Shown piece after piece: positions 20,800 to 31,029 of a stretch of DNA of 64,000 nucleotides. Position 1 is the first letter of the stretch; each line of letters opens with the position of its first letter. The DNA comes from Spraguea lophii. Taxonomy: Eukaryota > Microsporidia > Spragueidae. Below the pieces are notes generated by a model that made no database searches, was not told the origin of the DNA, and was given only the letters and a program-made list of their open reading frames with translations. The translations under genes and the position numbers were made by a program. Location: positions 1 through 64,000 of the forward strand of contig LDOQ01000005.1 of assembly GCA_001887945.1 (NCBI GenBank). The letters are read 5' to 3'.

Positions 20800-21271
20800 A
20801 TGTAACTTGAAGTATTATGGTTTATAACCTTTGATTCTTAAAGCATATTTAAACTTATATTAATTATATATTTAAACTTGTATTAACTGATTTCGCTACA
20901 TATATGCATTAATCTCATATTACCTTATGCCTAAGTGTTGGGATTATACGTATGGTATAATGATTGTCTATCATTTACAATGATATTTTAATCTTTTTAA
21001 TGGTATAATATTGATAGAATCACAAATTAATACAGGGATTACAATTACATCAGCTAAATACTACTTTAATCAAATAATAGGTTGTTGTGCAAAATATAAT
21101 CAAATTATACTATCGAACTCTCATTCACTCAACAATCTTTCTTTTTTTCTTTTCCTCTTCTCTTCTATATTTTATTCTTTTTTTGTTTTGAAAATTCTTC
21201 TGGATATGAGATTTGAATCTATTAGGCTTATGATTTTGTTACCATCTTATAATTATTAGGTTTTGAGATTA
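20800..21271 (-). repeat. SINE-like repeat copy C (diverged)
   Basis: Minus-strand copy. The head lies at about 21250-21271, and the recognisable tRNA-like section includes GATGGTAACAAAATCATAAGCC and GATTCAAATCTCATATCCAGAA. Body blocks align in order with copies B and D, including TTTAGCTGATGTAATTGTAATCCCTGTATTAATTTGTGA and GGTAATATGAGATTAATGCATATATGTAGCGAAA, each shown here only through its short conserved core. The B box is mutated (GATTCAAATCT) and the 3' end is weak, so this copy is probably inactive. It lies upstream of DcpS. Confidence 0.7.
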
Positions 21272-21882
21272 AATTATGGGTAATACGAATTTATATAAAT
21301 TTTTAATTAAATTTAAGATGTATTTTAAATGACGCATTTAAAAAGATTTATTATTAATATTTGTTAATCGATATATTTTAAAATAAATAATATATTGAAT
21401 GTTATAAAATTTATTATAGCCAATTTCAAAGTATATTATTTATTTTAAAATATATGCAAATGCTATATTTTTAATTTTTATATATATTTGGAATTCAGAC
21501 AACAAGTTCATGATTTAATTATGGTTATAAATAAACATTATAGTTAATAGATTATTCTTTTATAAAGTTATTTTTCTATCAAATCTTATATTGATTGATT
21601 CTAATTATAAAGCAGATATATCTTCAAAAACCTATATTAGCAATAAATTCTTGGTTTATTAAAGTTATTGAAATCATAATACATAATTTAATGAATAAAA
21701 TATTTACAGACTTAAATATTAACGTTAAAAGATTAGAAGTAAATACTAAAGAAGTTGCCGAATAAAGGAGAAAAATATCATAATTTTTAGTAGAATGTCA
21801 TAATATCATTTAAACAAAGGATGGATTTGGGGCAAATGGATACAAATTGACATATGTTATTTACAGTGGTTAAAAAGGAACA

Positions 21883-22700
21883 AACATATATATTATTAAA
21901 ACAACTTTACATGGAATGAACTAACAGCACATAAAATCAAAATGAAATTTCAAAGAATTGAAAATAATGTAATAAACTATTATTTTTAAAAAAATAATAT
22001 GTCAAAAATATTTAATCTATTGAACATTATCATGTTAAAATAGAGAAATTTAGATTCTTTATGATTTCAAAAATTTTCGTATCAATTCGGCCTCCGATGG
22101 TTTTGAAGAATCGGAATTATTTATATGAACAGGTTTAAGTTTCTTTCTTTGTTCTTTAATGTCATCAAGTCCCATAGATAGTCCATGGCTATTATTATTT
22201 TGCGGGGGAAGTTTACGAACGGGGGATGGACGTGTGTGGGTGCTGTGGTGCCCAGGTTGTGATGTTACCATTGGTGGTGGCGGTGGAGGAATCGGATTAT
22301 GGATATTTTGTTGTGGAAGTGGAGGAGGTGGTGGTGGATTTGAATTTTGTATCTTTTGTTGTGTTGGCGGAGGGACTGGATTTGAACCTTGTATCTTTTG
22401 TTGTGTTGGTGATGATTGATTTAACTTATAATGTAACATTGTTTTATCGGCTATATCTCTTTCTGCATTTGAAGATTCATTATTTTCTGCAATATCAACT
22501 TTATTCGGCTTTGATATTTTTTTATTTGTTCTATCTTTAGTGATTCTTTTATTGTTTTTATCCATATAAACGAAAACACCACACATTGTTATAAATAAAA
22601 TACATATTAATACACACAACAAACTTATTATGATAATGAATTCTTTTCTCATGGGTTATAAATATTCTCCTATCTTATAATTTTTTTATGTCATAAAAAT
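21883..22700 (-). repeat. Segmental duplication, copy 1
   Basis: This segment and 24253-24950 are direct repeats. Each contains a membrane-anchored proline-rich gene plus flanks. Shared flank sequence includes AACAGCACATAAAATCAAA upstream and AATAATATGTCAAAAAT before the gene's 3' end, and both have the same promoter-proximal stretch ending ATAACCC. The duplication is old enough for many substitutions but still alignable across non-coding DNA. Confidence 0.75.
22059..22652 (-). CDS. Membrane-anchored proline-rich protein, paralogue 1 (possible actin-binding)
   Basis: A 197-residue protein with ATG at 22652 right after ATAACCC. Residues about 5-30 (FIIIISLLCVLICILFITMC) are an N-terminal signal anchor. 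A basic juxtamembrane patch (KNNKRITKDRTNKK) suggests that the rest is cytosolic. Residues 85-130 contain polyproline blocks (NPPPPPPLPQQ and NPIPPPPPPMV), the kind of tract that binds profilin or SH3/EVH1 domains in other eukaryotes. The C-terminus has a short amphipathic helix plus basic motif (LDDIKEQRKKLKPV) reminiscent of a WH2 actin-binding segment. The WH2 reading is inference from a short match. Direct paralogue of the gene at 24451-24885. Confidence 0.7.
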   Translation of the reverse strand: MRKEFIIIISLLCVLICILFITMCGVFVYMDKNNKRITKDRTNKKISKPNKVDIAENNESSNAERDIADKTMLHYKLNQSSPTQQKIQGSNPVPPPTQQKIQNSNPPPPPPLPQQNIHNPIPPPPPPMVTSQPGHHSTHTRPSPVRKLPPQNNNSHGLSMGLDDIKEQRKKLKPVHINNSDSSKPSEAELIRKFLKS

Positions 22701-23026
22701 AAATAAATGATCTAATTTCCAAAAAAACTTGTTTTCAAAACAAAAAGTTATTCTGGTTTTGAATAAAAATAAAATGTTAATGAAAAACTTTATAATAATT
22801 TTTTTTATCTCCTAGAAGAAAATAAATTGTTTAATTAAAGAAATAAAATATATTTAACCATCATTCTATAGAAATTATATACAAATACATTAATTTAAAT
22901 AATTTTTTTAAAAAAATATTTAAATTTTCTATTTTTGTGTTTTAGGAGAAGTAATAAAAGGGAATATTCAAATAAAGGATTAACTAAATTTCTGGTAAAT
23001 AAATTATAATAACGTTCACACATTTC

Positions 23027-23374
23027 TTACATTTTAAATAAAATCATATTTTTATCTGGCAGGCCAAATAATAATTTATAATCAATAAATAATAAGAATA
23101 ATTTGATTAAAATAAAATTTATGAGTTTACGAGAAAACAAAACAATAAAAACTAAAGATAAACGTTTTATTTGATTTTTTTGTAATTTCCAAAAAATATT
23201 CACCGTTCCTTTTTCTTTAAAAAGATATTCATTAATATATAATAAATTTTTTTTCTGTTTCACGAATTTTTTATTTTTAGTATATTCTTTGTTTTTATCG
23301 CATGAATCTACAGAATTTTCTGAACAGATAATTGTCCAGTGTTCATATCTCAATTTAGTTGTCTTTTGATACAA
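23027..23374 (-). pseudogene. Possible N-terminal remnant of a Merlin transposase
   Basis: A 115-codon frame whose middle and end (FWKLQKNQIKRLS followed by LFSRKLINFILIKLFLLFI) resemble the Trp-Arg-rich strand and following hydrophobic helix of Merlin N-termini seen elsewhere in this window, for example near 54500. Zinc-ribbon cysteines are mostly lost and there is no catalytic half nearby in the same orientation. It sits between the duplicated proline-rich genes. Weak call. Confidence 0.35.
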
Positions 23375-23675
23375 TTTTCAATAATCAGATATAATTAACA
23401 TCCTTTATGTATATTTTATTTATTAAAATGCATTTTTTCTGCCTGGAACTTTTATTAAAAACGTATCATCCATATTATGACAAATTCCTCAAAATATCCA
23501 TTGTATTTTCAATATTCGACTCTTGTTTTACTTTTTTTAGCCCAAAACATTTTCATCTATTTCCATTTATTTTTACATTTTTATTTTACATATTTAAAAT
23601 ACAGATCATTTGTAATGAGTTAATAAGATTAATGATTATTGATTTAGAAAGAACAATATCTATTATTCGGAACTC

Positions 23676-24275
23676 AGATACATACAGTTAACCCTTTTGA
23701 AAGAAATTAGATTTTTTTTGTCCTTGTGATGACAATAAAAAAAACAACTAACGATAGATCATATTTTAATAATGATGACTTATACGCTCTTTTTTATGTA
23801 TTATTTAGTTTTACATTATGTTTCTTCGATATTGTTTGTGTATATTCTTGAAATTGTATCAATGAAGATATGGTGTGGTTTATAATTGAATGAAAATAGT
23901 TTTTATGAACATCTGTATAGTTTCACCAACAATTTGTGGAAATAATGTTATTTTTTATAATATATTCTTCATAAAATTTGTTTAATACATCTTTATTTCT
24001 TTTAATAACAGGCTGTAATACTATTTCTTTTACCCGTTCTTTCACAGCTTAAAAATCCAAGCCTTCTATTCTATGACCCCCATTATATTATCTCTTACCA
24101 AATTTGGATTCTTTAATTTCTATATGACACTTTTGTATTTAATTTACTATTTTTATTATATTTTAATACAAATTTTCCTATTATTTTGGTTATTTTCCTT
24201 ATTGTTTTTATTTTTACGTTATATGATAATCTAATACTCTTGTTACTTACTAAAATGTTATATATTATTGAAATA
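23676..24275 (-). mobile_element. Truncated Merlin transposon, same subfamily as 4403-5218
   Basis: The left boundary at 23676 begins AGATACATACAGTTAACCC, matching the terminal repeats of the element at 4403-5218. Minus-strand translation shows a degraded catalytic segment near 24110 (the ESKFGKR-type stretch, frame-shifted, then YNGGH). A C-terminal block follows with NNIISTNCWWNYTDVHKN near 23930, where the family expects the second catalytic region. The N-terminal half is missing: the element stops at the edge of the downstream copy of the segmental duplication. Multiple stops; dead. Confidence 0.6.
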
Positions 24276-24950
24276 GTTCGCATGAAATGAATCAACAGCA
24301 CATAAAATCAAAGTGAAATTTCAAGGAATTGAAGATGATGTAATAAAATGCTATTTTTAAAAAATAATATGTCAAAAATGTTTAATCTGTTGAATATTAT
24401 TATGTTAAAATAAAAAATTTAGAGTCTTTATAATCTTTAAGTTTTTCGGATCAATGTAACTCCTTTGATTTTGAAGAATCGGAATTATCTCCATAACCAT
24501 GTTCAAGATGTTTTCTTCGCTTTTCAAGAGCAGCAGCCAGTTGATCCATAAACGGGTCACGTTCATTGTTATTTTGAGGGGGAAGTTTACGAGCGGGGAA
24601 TTGACGTGTGTGAATATTGTAATGCTTAGGTCGTGGTGGAATTGAACCATGTGCATTTTGTCGTGATGGTGATGAATGCTTTAATATATTTCTTTGTCCA
24701 TTCGAAGATTCATTGTTCTCTGCAGGATCAGTTTGATTTGACTTTGATATTTTTTTATCTGTTCCATCTTTAGTGATTCTTTTATTATTTTTATCCATAT
24801 AAACGAAAACACCACACATTGTTATAAATAAAATACATACTAATACACACAACAAACTTATTATGATGATGAATTCTTTTCTCATGGGTTATAAATATTC
24901 TCCTATCTTATAATTTATTTTTATCTACAAATAAGATAAATAAATAATTT
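24253..24950 (-). repeat. Segmental duplication, copy 2
   Basis: Direct repeat of 21883-22700, including gene, upstream flank and 3' flank. The Merlin remnant ends at its lower boundary and SINE-like copy D begins about 40 bp beyond its upper boundary. The locus has therefore attracted repeated insertions. Confidence 0.75.
24451..24885 (-). CDS. Membrane-anchored proline-rich protein, paralogue 2
   Basis: A 144-residue paralogue of 22059-22652. The first 45 residues are almost identical, including the signal anchor (FIIIISLLCVLVCILFITMC) and the basic patch, and the start has the same ATAACCC context. The polyproline blocks have been lost, leaving only PPRPKH and LPPQNNN. The C-terminal helix (FMDQLAAALEKRRKHL) is longer than in paralogue 1 and still looks WH2-like. 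Both paralogues share the NSDSSK tail, but the last residues differ. Divergence concentrated outside the anchor suggests relaxed or diversifying selection on the exposed part. Confidence 0.7.
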   Translation of the reverse strand: MRKEFIIIISLLCVLVCILFITMCGVFVYMDKNNKRITKDGTDKKISKSNQTDPAENNESSNGQRNILKHSSPSRQNAHGSIPPRPKHYNIHTRQFPARKLPPQNNNERDPFMDQLAAALEKRRKHLEHGYGDNSDSSKSKELH

Positions 24951-24991
24951 AATTTCCAAAAAAAATGTTTTTATTTCTTTCAATCTTTATA

Positions 24992-25470
24992 ATCAAACTT
25001 GGCCCACTGATTGTGGGATGGTAACCAAACCACAAGTCTAAGTGGTTCGAATCCCTCAACCAGAAGGATTTTCAAAACAAAAAATAATAATAATAAAAAG
25101 GCTGAAGAAAAGAAAAAGATTGTTGAGTGGGTGAGGGGTCGATGCGTAGCATTAGTTATGCTTTATATATATGAATATTACTAGATTAAAGTAGTGTTTA
25201 GCTGGTGTAGTTGCAATCTCTCTATTGATTTGTGACCGGCCAATATTATGCCACGAAGAGGTTGCTAACTCCTTAAAAACTGAAAGGAGGGACGGCAACG
25301 TGCACCATACGTAAAATCTTAACAATCTGGAACATAAGGTAAGATGAGATTAACACATATCTGTGGCGAAACCAGTTAATATAAGCTTAGTTGTGCTTGA
25401 GGAACCTAAGGTCACAAACCATGGTAGACCGCAACCTGGAATTTTGATAAATAAAAGTTTCATTAGTAAA
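24992..25470 (+). repeat. SINE-like repeat copy D
   Basis: Second-best preserved copy. The head reads ACTTGGCCCACTGATTGTGG, followed by TGGTAACCAAACCACAAG and a perfect B box GGTTCGAATCC. The body matches copy B closely through TTAAAGTAGTGTTTAGCTGG, GTAAGATGAGATTAA and GGTCACAAACCATGGTAGACC. It ends in GATAAATAAAAGTTTCATTA plus A-rich tail. The A box is slightly altered. No convincing target duplication. Confidence 0.82.
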
Positions 25471-25496
25471 AAAATAAATTAAATAACTATTTATTT

Positions 25497-25706
25497 ATGA
25501 GAATATCTTTATTTTTCTATGATAAACATTTTAACATTCCTTTTAATGAGAATAGTTATATGAATTCTCTATACAGAATAATTTCAATAAACTTTAATAA
25601 GAATTTGAAGATATTTACAATTGTTAATTTAATTTTTTCAGCAAAAAGAGATGAAGGTTTTTATCTATACGATCTACATAAAACATATGAAAAATACAAC
25701 AATTAA
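25497..25706 (+). CDS. Short ORF of uncertain status downstream of SINE copy D
   Basis: A 69-codon frame with an ATG at 25497, starting 27 bases after the SINE-like repeat. Composition (Phe, Asn, Ile, Lys, Tyr) is close to what AT-rich random sequence gives, no CCC motif precedes it and no domain was recognised. Listed because it is the only open frame in this interval; more likely non-coding. Confidence 0.2.
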   Translation: MRISLFFYDKHFNIPFNENSYMNSLYRIISINFNKNLKIFTIVNLIFSAKRDEGFYLYDLHKTYEKYNN

Positions 25707-25925
25707 TATATTAATCTATTAAAAAGAATGTTAAATGATGCTACCAAATAAAATAATAATAAAATGTAAATATTTCTAATTAAATTATTTTAAATACTTC
25801 ATTTAAAATAAAATAATAAAATAAGAATCTTATTACGTAACTGTTTAATCTTAATATATTTAATATTTATAAATTATATATTTTATTTATAATTCTTGAT
25901 ACATAAGAATTTGTTACATTCTTAA

Positions 25926-26043
25926 AACCAATAATAAAATATTTTTTATAATAAATTTTAAAGCCAATAATAAATATAATACAATAAATATTTTTTATAA
26001 TAAATTCTAAAACCAATAATAAATATAATACAATAAATATTTT
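25926..26043. repeat. Tandem repeat of about 58 bp, two and a half copies
   Basis: The unit contains CCAATAATAAATATAATAC followed by AATAAATATTTTTTATAATA and recurs with one or two changes. Non-coding, upstream of the ricin-like gene. Confidence 0.7.
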
Positions 26044-26380
26044 AATAGGTATTAGTAAGATAATATACCAATATAAAAATATGATTGAAAATAAATAATA
26101 TTTAAATATAATAGAATAATATTATAACGTAAGAAGTTTAAAATAAGAAAAATATAATAGGTAAATAAAAGGTTTTATCTTCTAATGTAAAATATTATTA
26201 ATAGAAAAATTTTGTAAAATAATAACAAATAATAATTATTTTATAATTTTATTAATATATTTTATTTATTTTAAAACAATAATAAATTAGTAATAAATTA
26301 TATTTCTATAGAATGATTATTTGTAATATTCAAAGAAACGTTTTATCCTTCGTATAAAAGATAAACTGATTTTAAAATCT

Positions 26381-26977
26381 ATGTTATTTTTATTTTTTTC
26401 ATTGTTTCTGAGTAAAAGTTTTTATTTCAAATTATCTGATGAAGAGCGATACTTTGCAGTTGTAAATAATGTTCAAGTAAGTACTATTAAGGATAAAGGT
26501 GATGCTTTGGTTCTAAATTTAGATTATTCTACAATCCCAGGTGGTTATTTTATAGTTGCGAAGAATAAAGAAAATAAAATATTTAATATTCGAAATGAAC
26601 AAGAAAATCTCACTATCAGTAAGAGAAAAAGTAGTAAAGGTGGTAGGGTATTTGTTATTGCTATTATTCCTAAGGAAAATGTTTTGATAAGAAGTCAAGG
26701 TAAATGTTTAGAATATTTTCCAGAAAGAAAATCATTTAGGATGGAAGAATGTGAGGATAGAAATCCAATGCAGCGGTTCAAGATGGAATATTTGAAAAAA
26801 TCAGTTAATGTGCCAGATGAAGAAGTAGAGAGAATAATGGATCCTCCCAGAGATGAATCTCCTTATTTAGGTTCAAGGAATGGTAATTTACAAGATTTTA
26901 TGCGTTTTAGAGATAATATGTTAGGAAATTCATATTCTCAAAAGTCTTATCGTTATAATAGTTATCAAGGTCATTAA
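26381..26977 (+). CDS. Secreted protein with ricin-B-lectin-like domain
   Basis: A 198-residue protein with an N-terminal signal peptide (MLFLFFSLFLSKSFYF). Residues about 18-135 look like a single beta-trefoil unit of the ricin-B type. There is a hydrophobic/Gly turn (IPGGYFIVAKNKEN), then GKCLEYFPERKSFRMEECE and a degenerate QxF/W-type motif (NPMQRFKM). Secreted ricin-B-like proteins are common in microsporidia and have been linked to host-cell attachment. The C-terminal 60 residues are polar, Arg/Tyr/Ser-rich and not part of the fold. No CCC motif. The domain call rests on pattern, not alignment. Confidence 0.6.
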   Translation: MLFLFFSLFLSKSFYFKLSDEERYFAVVNNVQVSTIKDKGDALVLNLDYSTIPGGYFIVAKNKENKIFNIRNEQENLTISKRKSSKGGRVFVIAIIPKENVLIRSQGKCLEYFPERKSFRMEECEDRNPMQRFKMEYLKKSVNVPDEEVERIMDPPRDESPYLGSRNGNLQDFMRFRDNMLGNSYSQKSYRYNSYQGH

Positions 26978-27064
26978 AACATTTAAATAAAATTTGTTTT
27001 ATATTTATAGTTTAAAAAACAAACAAACATTTCTAAATTTAGTATATTTTAATTTTTAAAAATT

Positions 27065-29257
27065 TTATTGTTCGAAATTTTCTTCGTATTCTAAAAATCC
27101 AATAAGTTCTACGCATTCATTAATAATTCCATCTTTAGTAATATTTTGAGTATTTGAATAAATGCAATTTTCACGTTCTGTGATAATATTTGTTTCTATA
27201 TTTTTATTCGTAAGATAAAAAAGTTCTAGATTATTGTTCTTTGATATTATTATTTTATCTCCTATAAATTCAAAATTTTCACCTTCAGTTTCACCACAAA
27301 GTTTATTGGTAAAAATATTGTAAAAATAAATTTTATGATAAGATCGTGATTCTTCCAGTGTACTAGAATTTACAACAATAAATCCTATTATATCATTTTG
27401 AACTTTAAAAATATCAATATTTGAAGAACAATCTTCATTTATCCTATAATTTCTAAGTAATTCTTTAGTAGCTAAATTGATAACACTAAGACATTTTTTT
27501 GTGTTAACATAAATATTATCATCTATGATAGTAGATTCAACAATATTATATTTTCCTTTATTTTTCTCATTATTTTCTTTGTTTGTTTGTTTTATGTTAT
27601 CATTTTCCTTATTTAGACATTTATTTATGCAATCGGGTATAAATATAGATCTAAATTCAAAATCACGCAATAAAATATCTTCAAGTTTATACCTCTCAAT
27701 AAGAACACCCTTTCCACTATACTCAATAAGTTCATTATCAGTAAATAATATTATACGATCATTATACAAACACATACTAGCACTCAACACCATCTCCTCA
27801 TGAATTTCAAATAATACCAACCGAGATACAACATTTATAACAGTCACTCTACTCTTTGTGCTAAAGATAATAAAATTATTACAGACAGACATACCAATAT
27901 AATTGATTTTATATTGGAAATCAAAATACAATGCAATCTTTTTATCAGATAACAGATAAAGCCTATTATCACAAAACAACAGATTATTATTTATAAAATG
28001 ACAATCCTTTAGAATACAAACATCACCTAATTGCATATTAGTATCACCAGCAAATTTATTTCTAAGTTTAACAAATAATTCTCTACACCTACTAAATACA
28101 AAATTAGCCTCCTCTTTACGTATATTTATATTATAAATATTCTTATCGGTTAAAACCACAATATCATTATTATGAGAAATAAAATCTATAATCATACCAT
28201 CAACACCTTCTCTCTTCCTAACCAAATTATCATCATACATATAAATACTATTATTCCTAGTAAACACAATATAAGAAAGAACATAACAAAATCCATTAAC
28301 ATCTTCATATTTGCGTAGAACACTAAAATCTTCTAACCCATACACATAGAGAATATTTTTATCCTGCTTACTAAGTATCAATAATTCATTACCATCATTT
28401 CTAAATTCTATATCTATAATATTTTTAATATTTATATCTCTATGATTTATAATCTTAATTCTTCTATCTAAAAGATTTATAAATATAAATTTATTATTTA
28501 TACTTAATAAAAGAATATTATTCCTTAGAGTAAATAATACAGAAGAATATTTATTATCCTTTAAAAATAATAATTCATTGGATATACAATCATCATAAAT
28601 ATTATCTAATACATTATTACTATGATAATCTATTATTTTAATATTATTATCTAAAACTATCATCCTTGTATTATCTATTATATAATAATATTTATAATTT
28701 ATAGTATTTATATATGTAATATCATTATCAATAGAAAATATATATGTTTTATTATCAGATATTAGAAATAACATATTATCTTTAGATCTTATATTCTCTA
28801 TAGAAGTTATATTAGTATTAATGATAGTAGTATTAGTATTATTATTAGTAGTATTAGTACTAGTGGTATATATGTTAGTATCAGTTATATTAGTTATATT
28901 AGTATCGTTTATATTAGTATTATCATTACTACTCTTATCCCTAATATTATCATTACCATTACAATCAGTGATATCAGTTATAATAGAATTAATATCTTTG
29001 ATAGAATATCTTCTAATCAATTCTTCTCTATAGTATATGTAAATATTATATTTATCAGATGTTATTATAAATTTATTACAGATAGTTATATTTTCTCCTT
29101 CTACAGTAAATGTAAATAATAATCTTAGATTATCAGCAGTATAAATATTTACTATGTTATTATATTTGGTTATTAAGAAATAATTATCTTCTAGATTATA
29201 AGAATGTATAAAAGAATTATTAGATATTTTGTTTAATGATATAATATTTTCTAGCAT
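27065..29257 (-). CDS. Beta-propeller (WD40-like) protein
   Basis: A 730-residue protein starting at ATG 29257 in the context TTATCCCTATG, so the CCC signal is present. It consists of many short alternating beta-strand segments of the form 'hydrophobic strand, turn, NNxxxI/YIY strand' across residues 10-660. Examples are YNIYIYYREELIRRY, NIYMYDDNLVRK and FIIFSTKSRVTVINV. This suggests two propellers. An Asn/Thr/Asp-rich insert occupies about 95-150. Such proteins in reduced genomes are often U3 snoRNP (UTP) or trafficking subunits. No specific orthologue could be recognised, so no symbol is given. Confidence 0.6.
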   Translation of the reverse strand: MLENIISLNKISNNSFIHSYNLEDNYFLITKYNNIVNIYTADNLRLLFTFTVEGENITICNKFIITSDKYNIYIYYREELIRRYSIKDINSIITDITDCNGNDNIRDKSSNDNTNINDTNITNITDTNIYTTSTNTTNNNTNTTIINTNITSIENIRSKDNMLFLISDNKTYIFSIDNDITYINTINYKYYYIIDNTRMIVLDNNIKIIDYHSNNVLDNIYDDCISNELLFLKDNKYSSVLFTLRNNILLLSINNKFIFINLLDRRIKIINHRDINIKNIIDIEFRNDGNELLILSKQDKNILYVYGLEDFSVLRKYEDVNGFCYVLSYIVFTRNNSIYMYDDNLVRKREGVDGMIIDFISHNNDIVVLTDKNIYNINIRKEEANFVFSRCRELFVKLRNKFAGDTNMQLGDVCILKDCHFINNNLLFCDNRLYLLSDKKIALYFDFQYKINYIGMSVCNNFIIFSTKSRVTVINVVSRLVLFEIHEEMVLSASMCLYNDRIILFTDNELIEYSGKGVLIERYKLEDILLRDFEFRSIFIPDCINKCLNKENDNIKQTNKENNEKNKGKYNIVESTIIDDNIYVNTKKCLSVINLATKELLRNYRINEDCSSNIDIFKVQNDIIGFIVVNSSTLEESRSYHKIYFYNIFTNKLCGETEGENFEFIGDKIIISKNNNLELFYLTNKNIETNIITERENCIYSNTQNITKDGIINECVELIGFLEYEENFEQ

Positions 29258-29582
29258 AGGGATAAAATATTATATTTTAAAAAATAATATTATAGATTTA
29301 AGATATAATTATATGATTATAGTTATAATATTATAGTAATATTTTATGGTTGTATAATGATACGTTATAATAATATTGTATGCTATAATAATATATGATA
29401 ATATGTTATAGTAATATTATATGCTATAATAATATATTATCATATCATACAATCATATTACATACTCACACCTAATAACTATATCATATTACTACCTAAT
29501 AACTATATCACTACATCATATAATCATATTATCATATTATCAAATATATTATAATAATTTAATTTATCTAAAAAATATACCC
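29258..29582. promoter_or_regulatory. Divergent promoter region, AT repeats
   Basis: Lies between the divergent beta-propeller and NCS-1 genes. Made of ATAATATTATATGCTATAATA-like repeats and, near the NCS-1 start, CACCTAATAACTATATCA units in two copies. Ends in the ATACCCATGG start context. Confidence 0.4.
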
Positions 29583-30131
29583 ATGGGTAATAAAATAAGT
29601 ACTATACCACCACAGGAAAATATAAATGATAAATTTTCTCATTTCACACCACAAGAATTAGAAGAATGGAATAAAAGTTTTAATACTAAATTTCCTAATG
29701 GATATATTACATCAGTAGATTTAGAAAAGATATTACATTCATTATTTCCATTTGGAAATCCTTCTAAGTTTTCTTCTATTTTATTTAGAACAATAAATAT
29801 CAGTGGAAATAAAACAATAGATTATAATGAACTATTAATAGCATTCTCTATTTTAAATAAAGGTTCTCATTTTGAGAGATTAAGATGGGTATATAGATTT
29901 TATGATATAGATAATGATGGTATAGTATCTAAAAAAGAAATGTTAACGGTTGTACAATCTATATTTGATATGACCTCTCATACTTTTAATATGAAAATAG
30001 ATGTAATAGAATTTATAGATAGAATATTTAAAGAATTAGAAAATCAAAGTGGATTTTTAACATTTGAAGATTTTAAAAGATTAAGTGTAGAACAACCAGA
30101 ATTCTTTAAAAGGTTATGGATTGATATATAA
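29583..30131 (+). CDS. NCS1: Frequenin / neuronal calcium sensor 1 (NCS-1) homologue
   Basis: A 182-residue EF-hand protein of normal NCS length. It begins MGNKIS, an N-myristoylation signal, in the context ATACCCATGG. After FTPQELEEWNKSF come the family landmarks PNGYI, FPFGNPSKF and the RWVYRFYDID helix. EF3 (residues 108-119, DIDNDGIVSKKE) is fully canonical. EF2 (about 72-83) keeps Asn/Ser/Asn ligands and the terminal Glu but has Lys at the usual Gly. EF1 and EF4 appear degenerate. In yeast, frequenin is a membrane-bound calcium sensor that activates the PI4-kinase Pik1; that role is inferred here. Calcineurin B is the alternative, but the N-terminus favours NCS-1. Confidence 0.88.
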   Translation: MGNKISTIPPQENINDKFSHFTPQELEEWNKSFNTKFPNGYITSVDLEKILHSLFPFGNPSKFSSILFRTINISGNKTIDYNELLIAFSILNKGSHFERLRWVYRFYDIDNDGIVSKKEMLTVVQSIFDMTSHTFNMKIDVIEFIDRIFKELENQSGFLTFEDFKRLSVEQPEFFKRLWIDI

Positions 30132-30420
30132 TAAATGTGATATGATAATATGATTATAATGTGAGTATGATTATAATGTGGGTGTGATAAATGTGATTAT
30201 GTGATGTGATAATAAGTGTGATGAATGTATGTGTGATTATAGATATATAAAGAGTATAATATAACAACAAAAACATATATACTAATATAACAATAATATA
30301 AAGATAACAATAATATAATAATATATACTAATATAACAATAATATAATATATACTAATATAACAACAAAGAATATAGTAAAAATAATAATATATAAAGAA
30401 TAATAATATTTTATTGTTTA
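30132..30420. other. Convergent intergenic region with ATATAACAATAATATA repeats
   Basis: Imperfect repeats of ATACTAATATAACAATAATA between 30280 and 30370. No gene seen. Confidence 0.5.
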
Positions 30421-31029
30421 TTATAATGTAGTTTTATATTCCTGTCCATCTACTGAATATAAATGACAATCATTCAATAACTCATCAACTGTATTTCTTA
30501 TATCCTCTTCTTTATATTTATTCTTTAACATATTTATTACAATATCTAAATGTAATCCATTAGCATCTTGATTATTTCTATAACACTGAAGAATATCATC
30601 TTTTATGTTATTATGATTCTTTGTAGGTTCTTCTATAAAATCTTTCTTTGTATTTTGTTTTATCACAGAGAGATAATGGTAGAACATAAAATTACTATCA
30701 TTTATTTTTTGTATATTTGTTACTGTTATACTTTTTTTATTATTAAAATTTCTTAGTGTACCTGTTACCATTAAAATAGAATTTACTTCTATTAATCCAC
30801 TGTTAATATCATCTAATGGATTAGATGGCCAATATGCACATTCTATATTATTACTATCTTCTAATATAAAAACAGTACCATTACTAAGATTCTTAACATC
30901 TCTTACCCATCCTACTAATTGGATTATGGATGTATCTTCATTTGTTGATAATAATTGAGATACTGTATATTTTTTTATACATTTTTTAAATGTTTTTTTA
31001 GGAGAAGATGTTAGAAAATTAGAATCCAT
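30421..31029 (-). CDS. RFA2: Replication protein A 32-kDa subunit (RPA2)
   Basis: A 202-residue protein, shorter than typical RPA32. The start ATG follows TTTACCC. Residues about 15-115 form the OB fold of DNA-binding domain D, with the recognisable run VGWVRDVKNLSNGTVFILED and later VTGTLRNFNNKKSITV. Residues about 140-202 form the winged-helix C-terminal domain (DDILQCYRNNQDANGLHL to LLNDCHLYSVDGQEYKTT). The usual phosphorylated Ser/Gly-rich N-terminus is reduced to a dozen residues (SNFLTSSPKK). RPA32 joins RPA70 and RPA14 to coat single-stranded DNA in replication and repair. Confidence 0.93.
   Translation of the reverse strand: MDSNFLTSSPKKTFKKCIKKYTVSQLLSTNEDTSIIQLVGWVRDVKNLSNGTVFILEDSNNIECAYWPSNPLDDINSGLIEVNSILMVTGTLRNFNNKKSITVTNIQKINDSNFMFYHYLSVIKQNTKKDFIEEPTKNHNNIKDDILQCYRNNQDANGLHLDIVINMLKNKYKEEDIRNTVDELLNDCHLYSVDGQEYKTTL

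Noticed and set aside
22159..22540. Gly/Val-rich plus-strand ORFs opposite the proline-rich gene
   Set aside because: They are the complement of the polyproline codons (CCN read as NGG).
23407..23691. 94-codon plus-strand ORF rich in Phe/Ile
   Set aside because: Composition typical of T-rich DNA; its end overlaps the terminal repeat of the Merlin copy at 23676.
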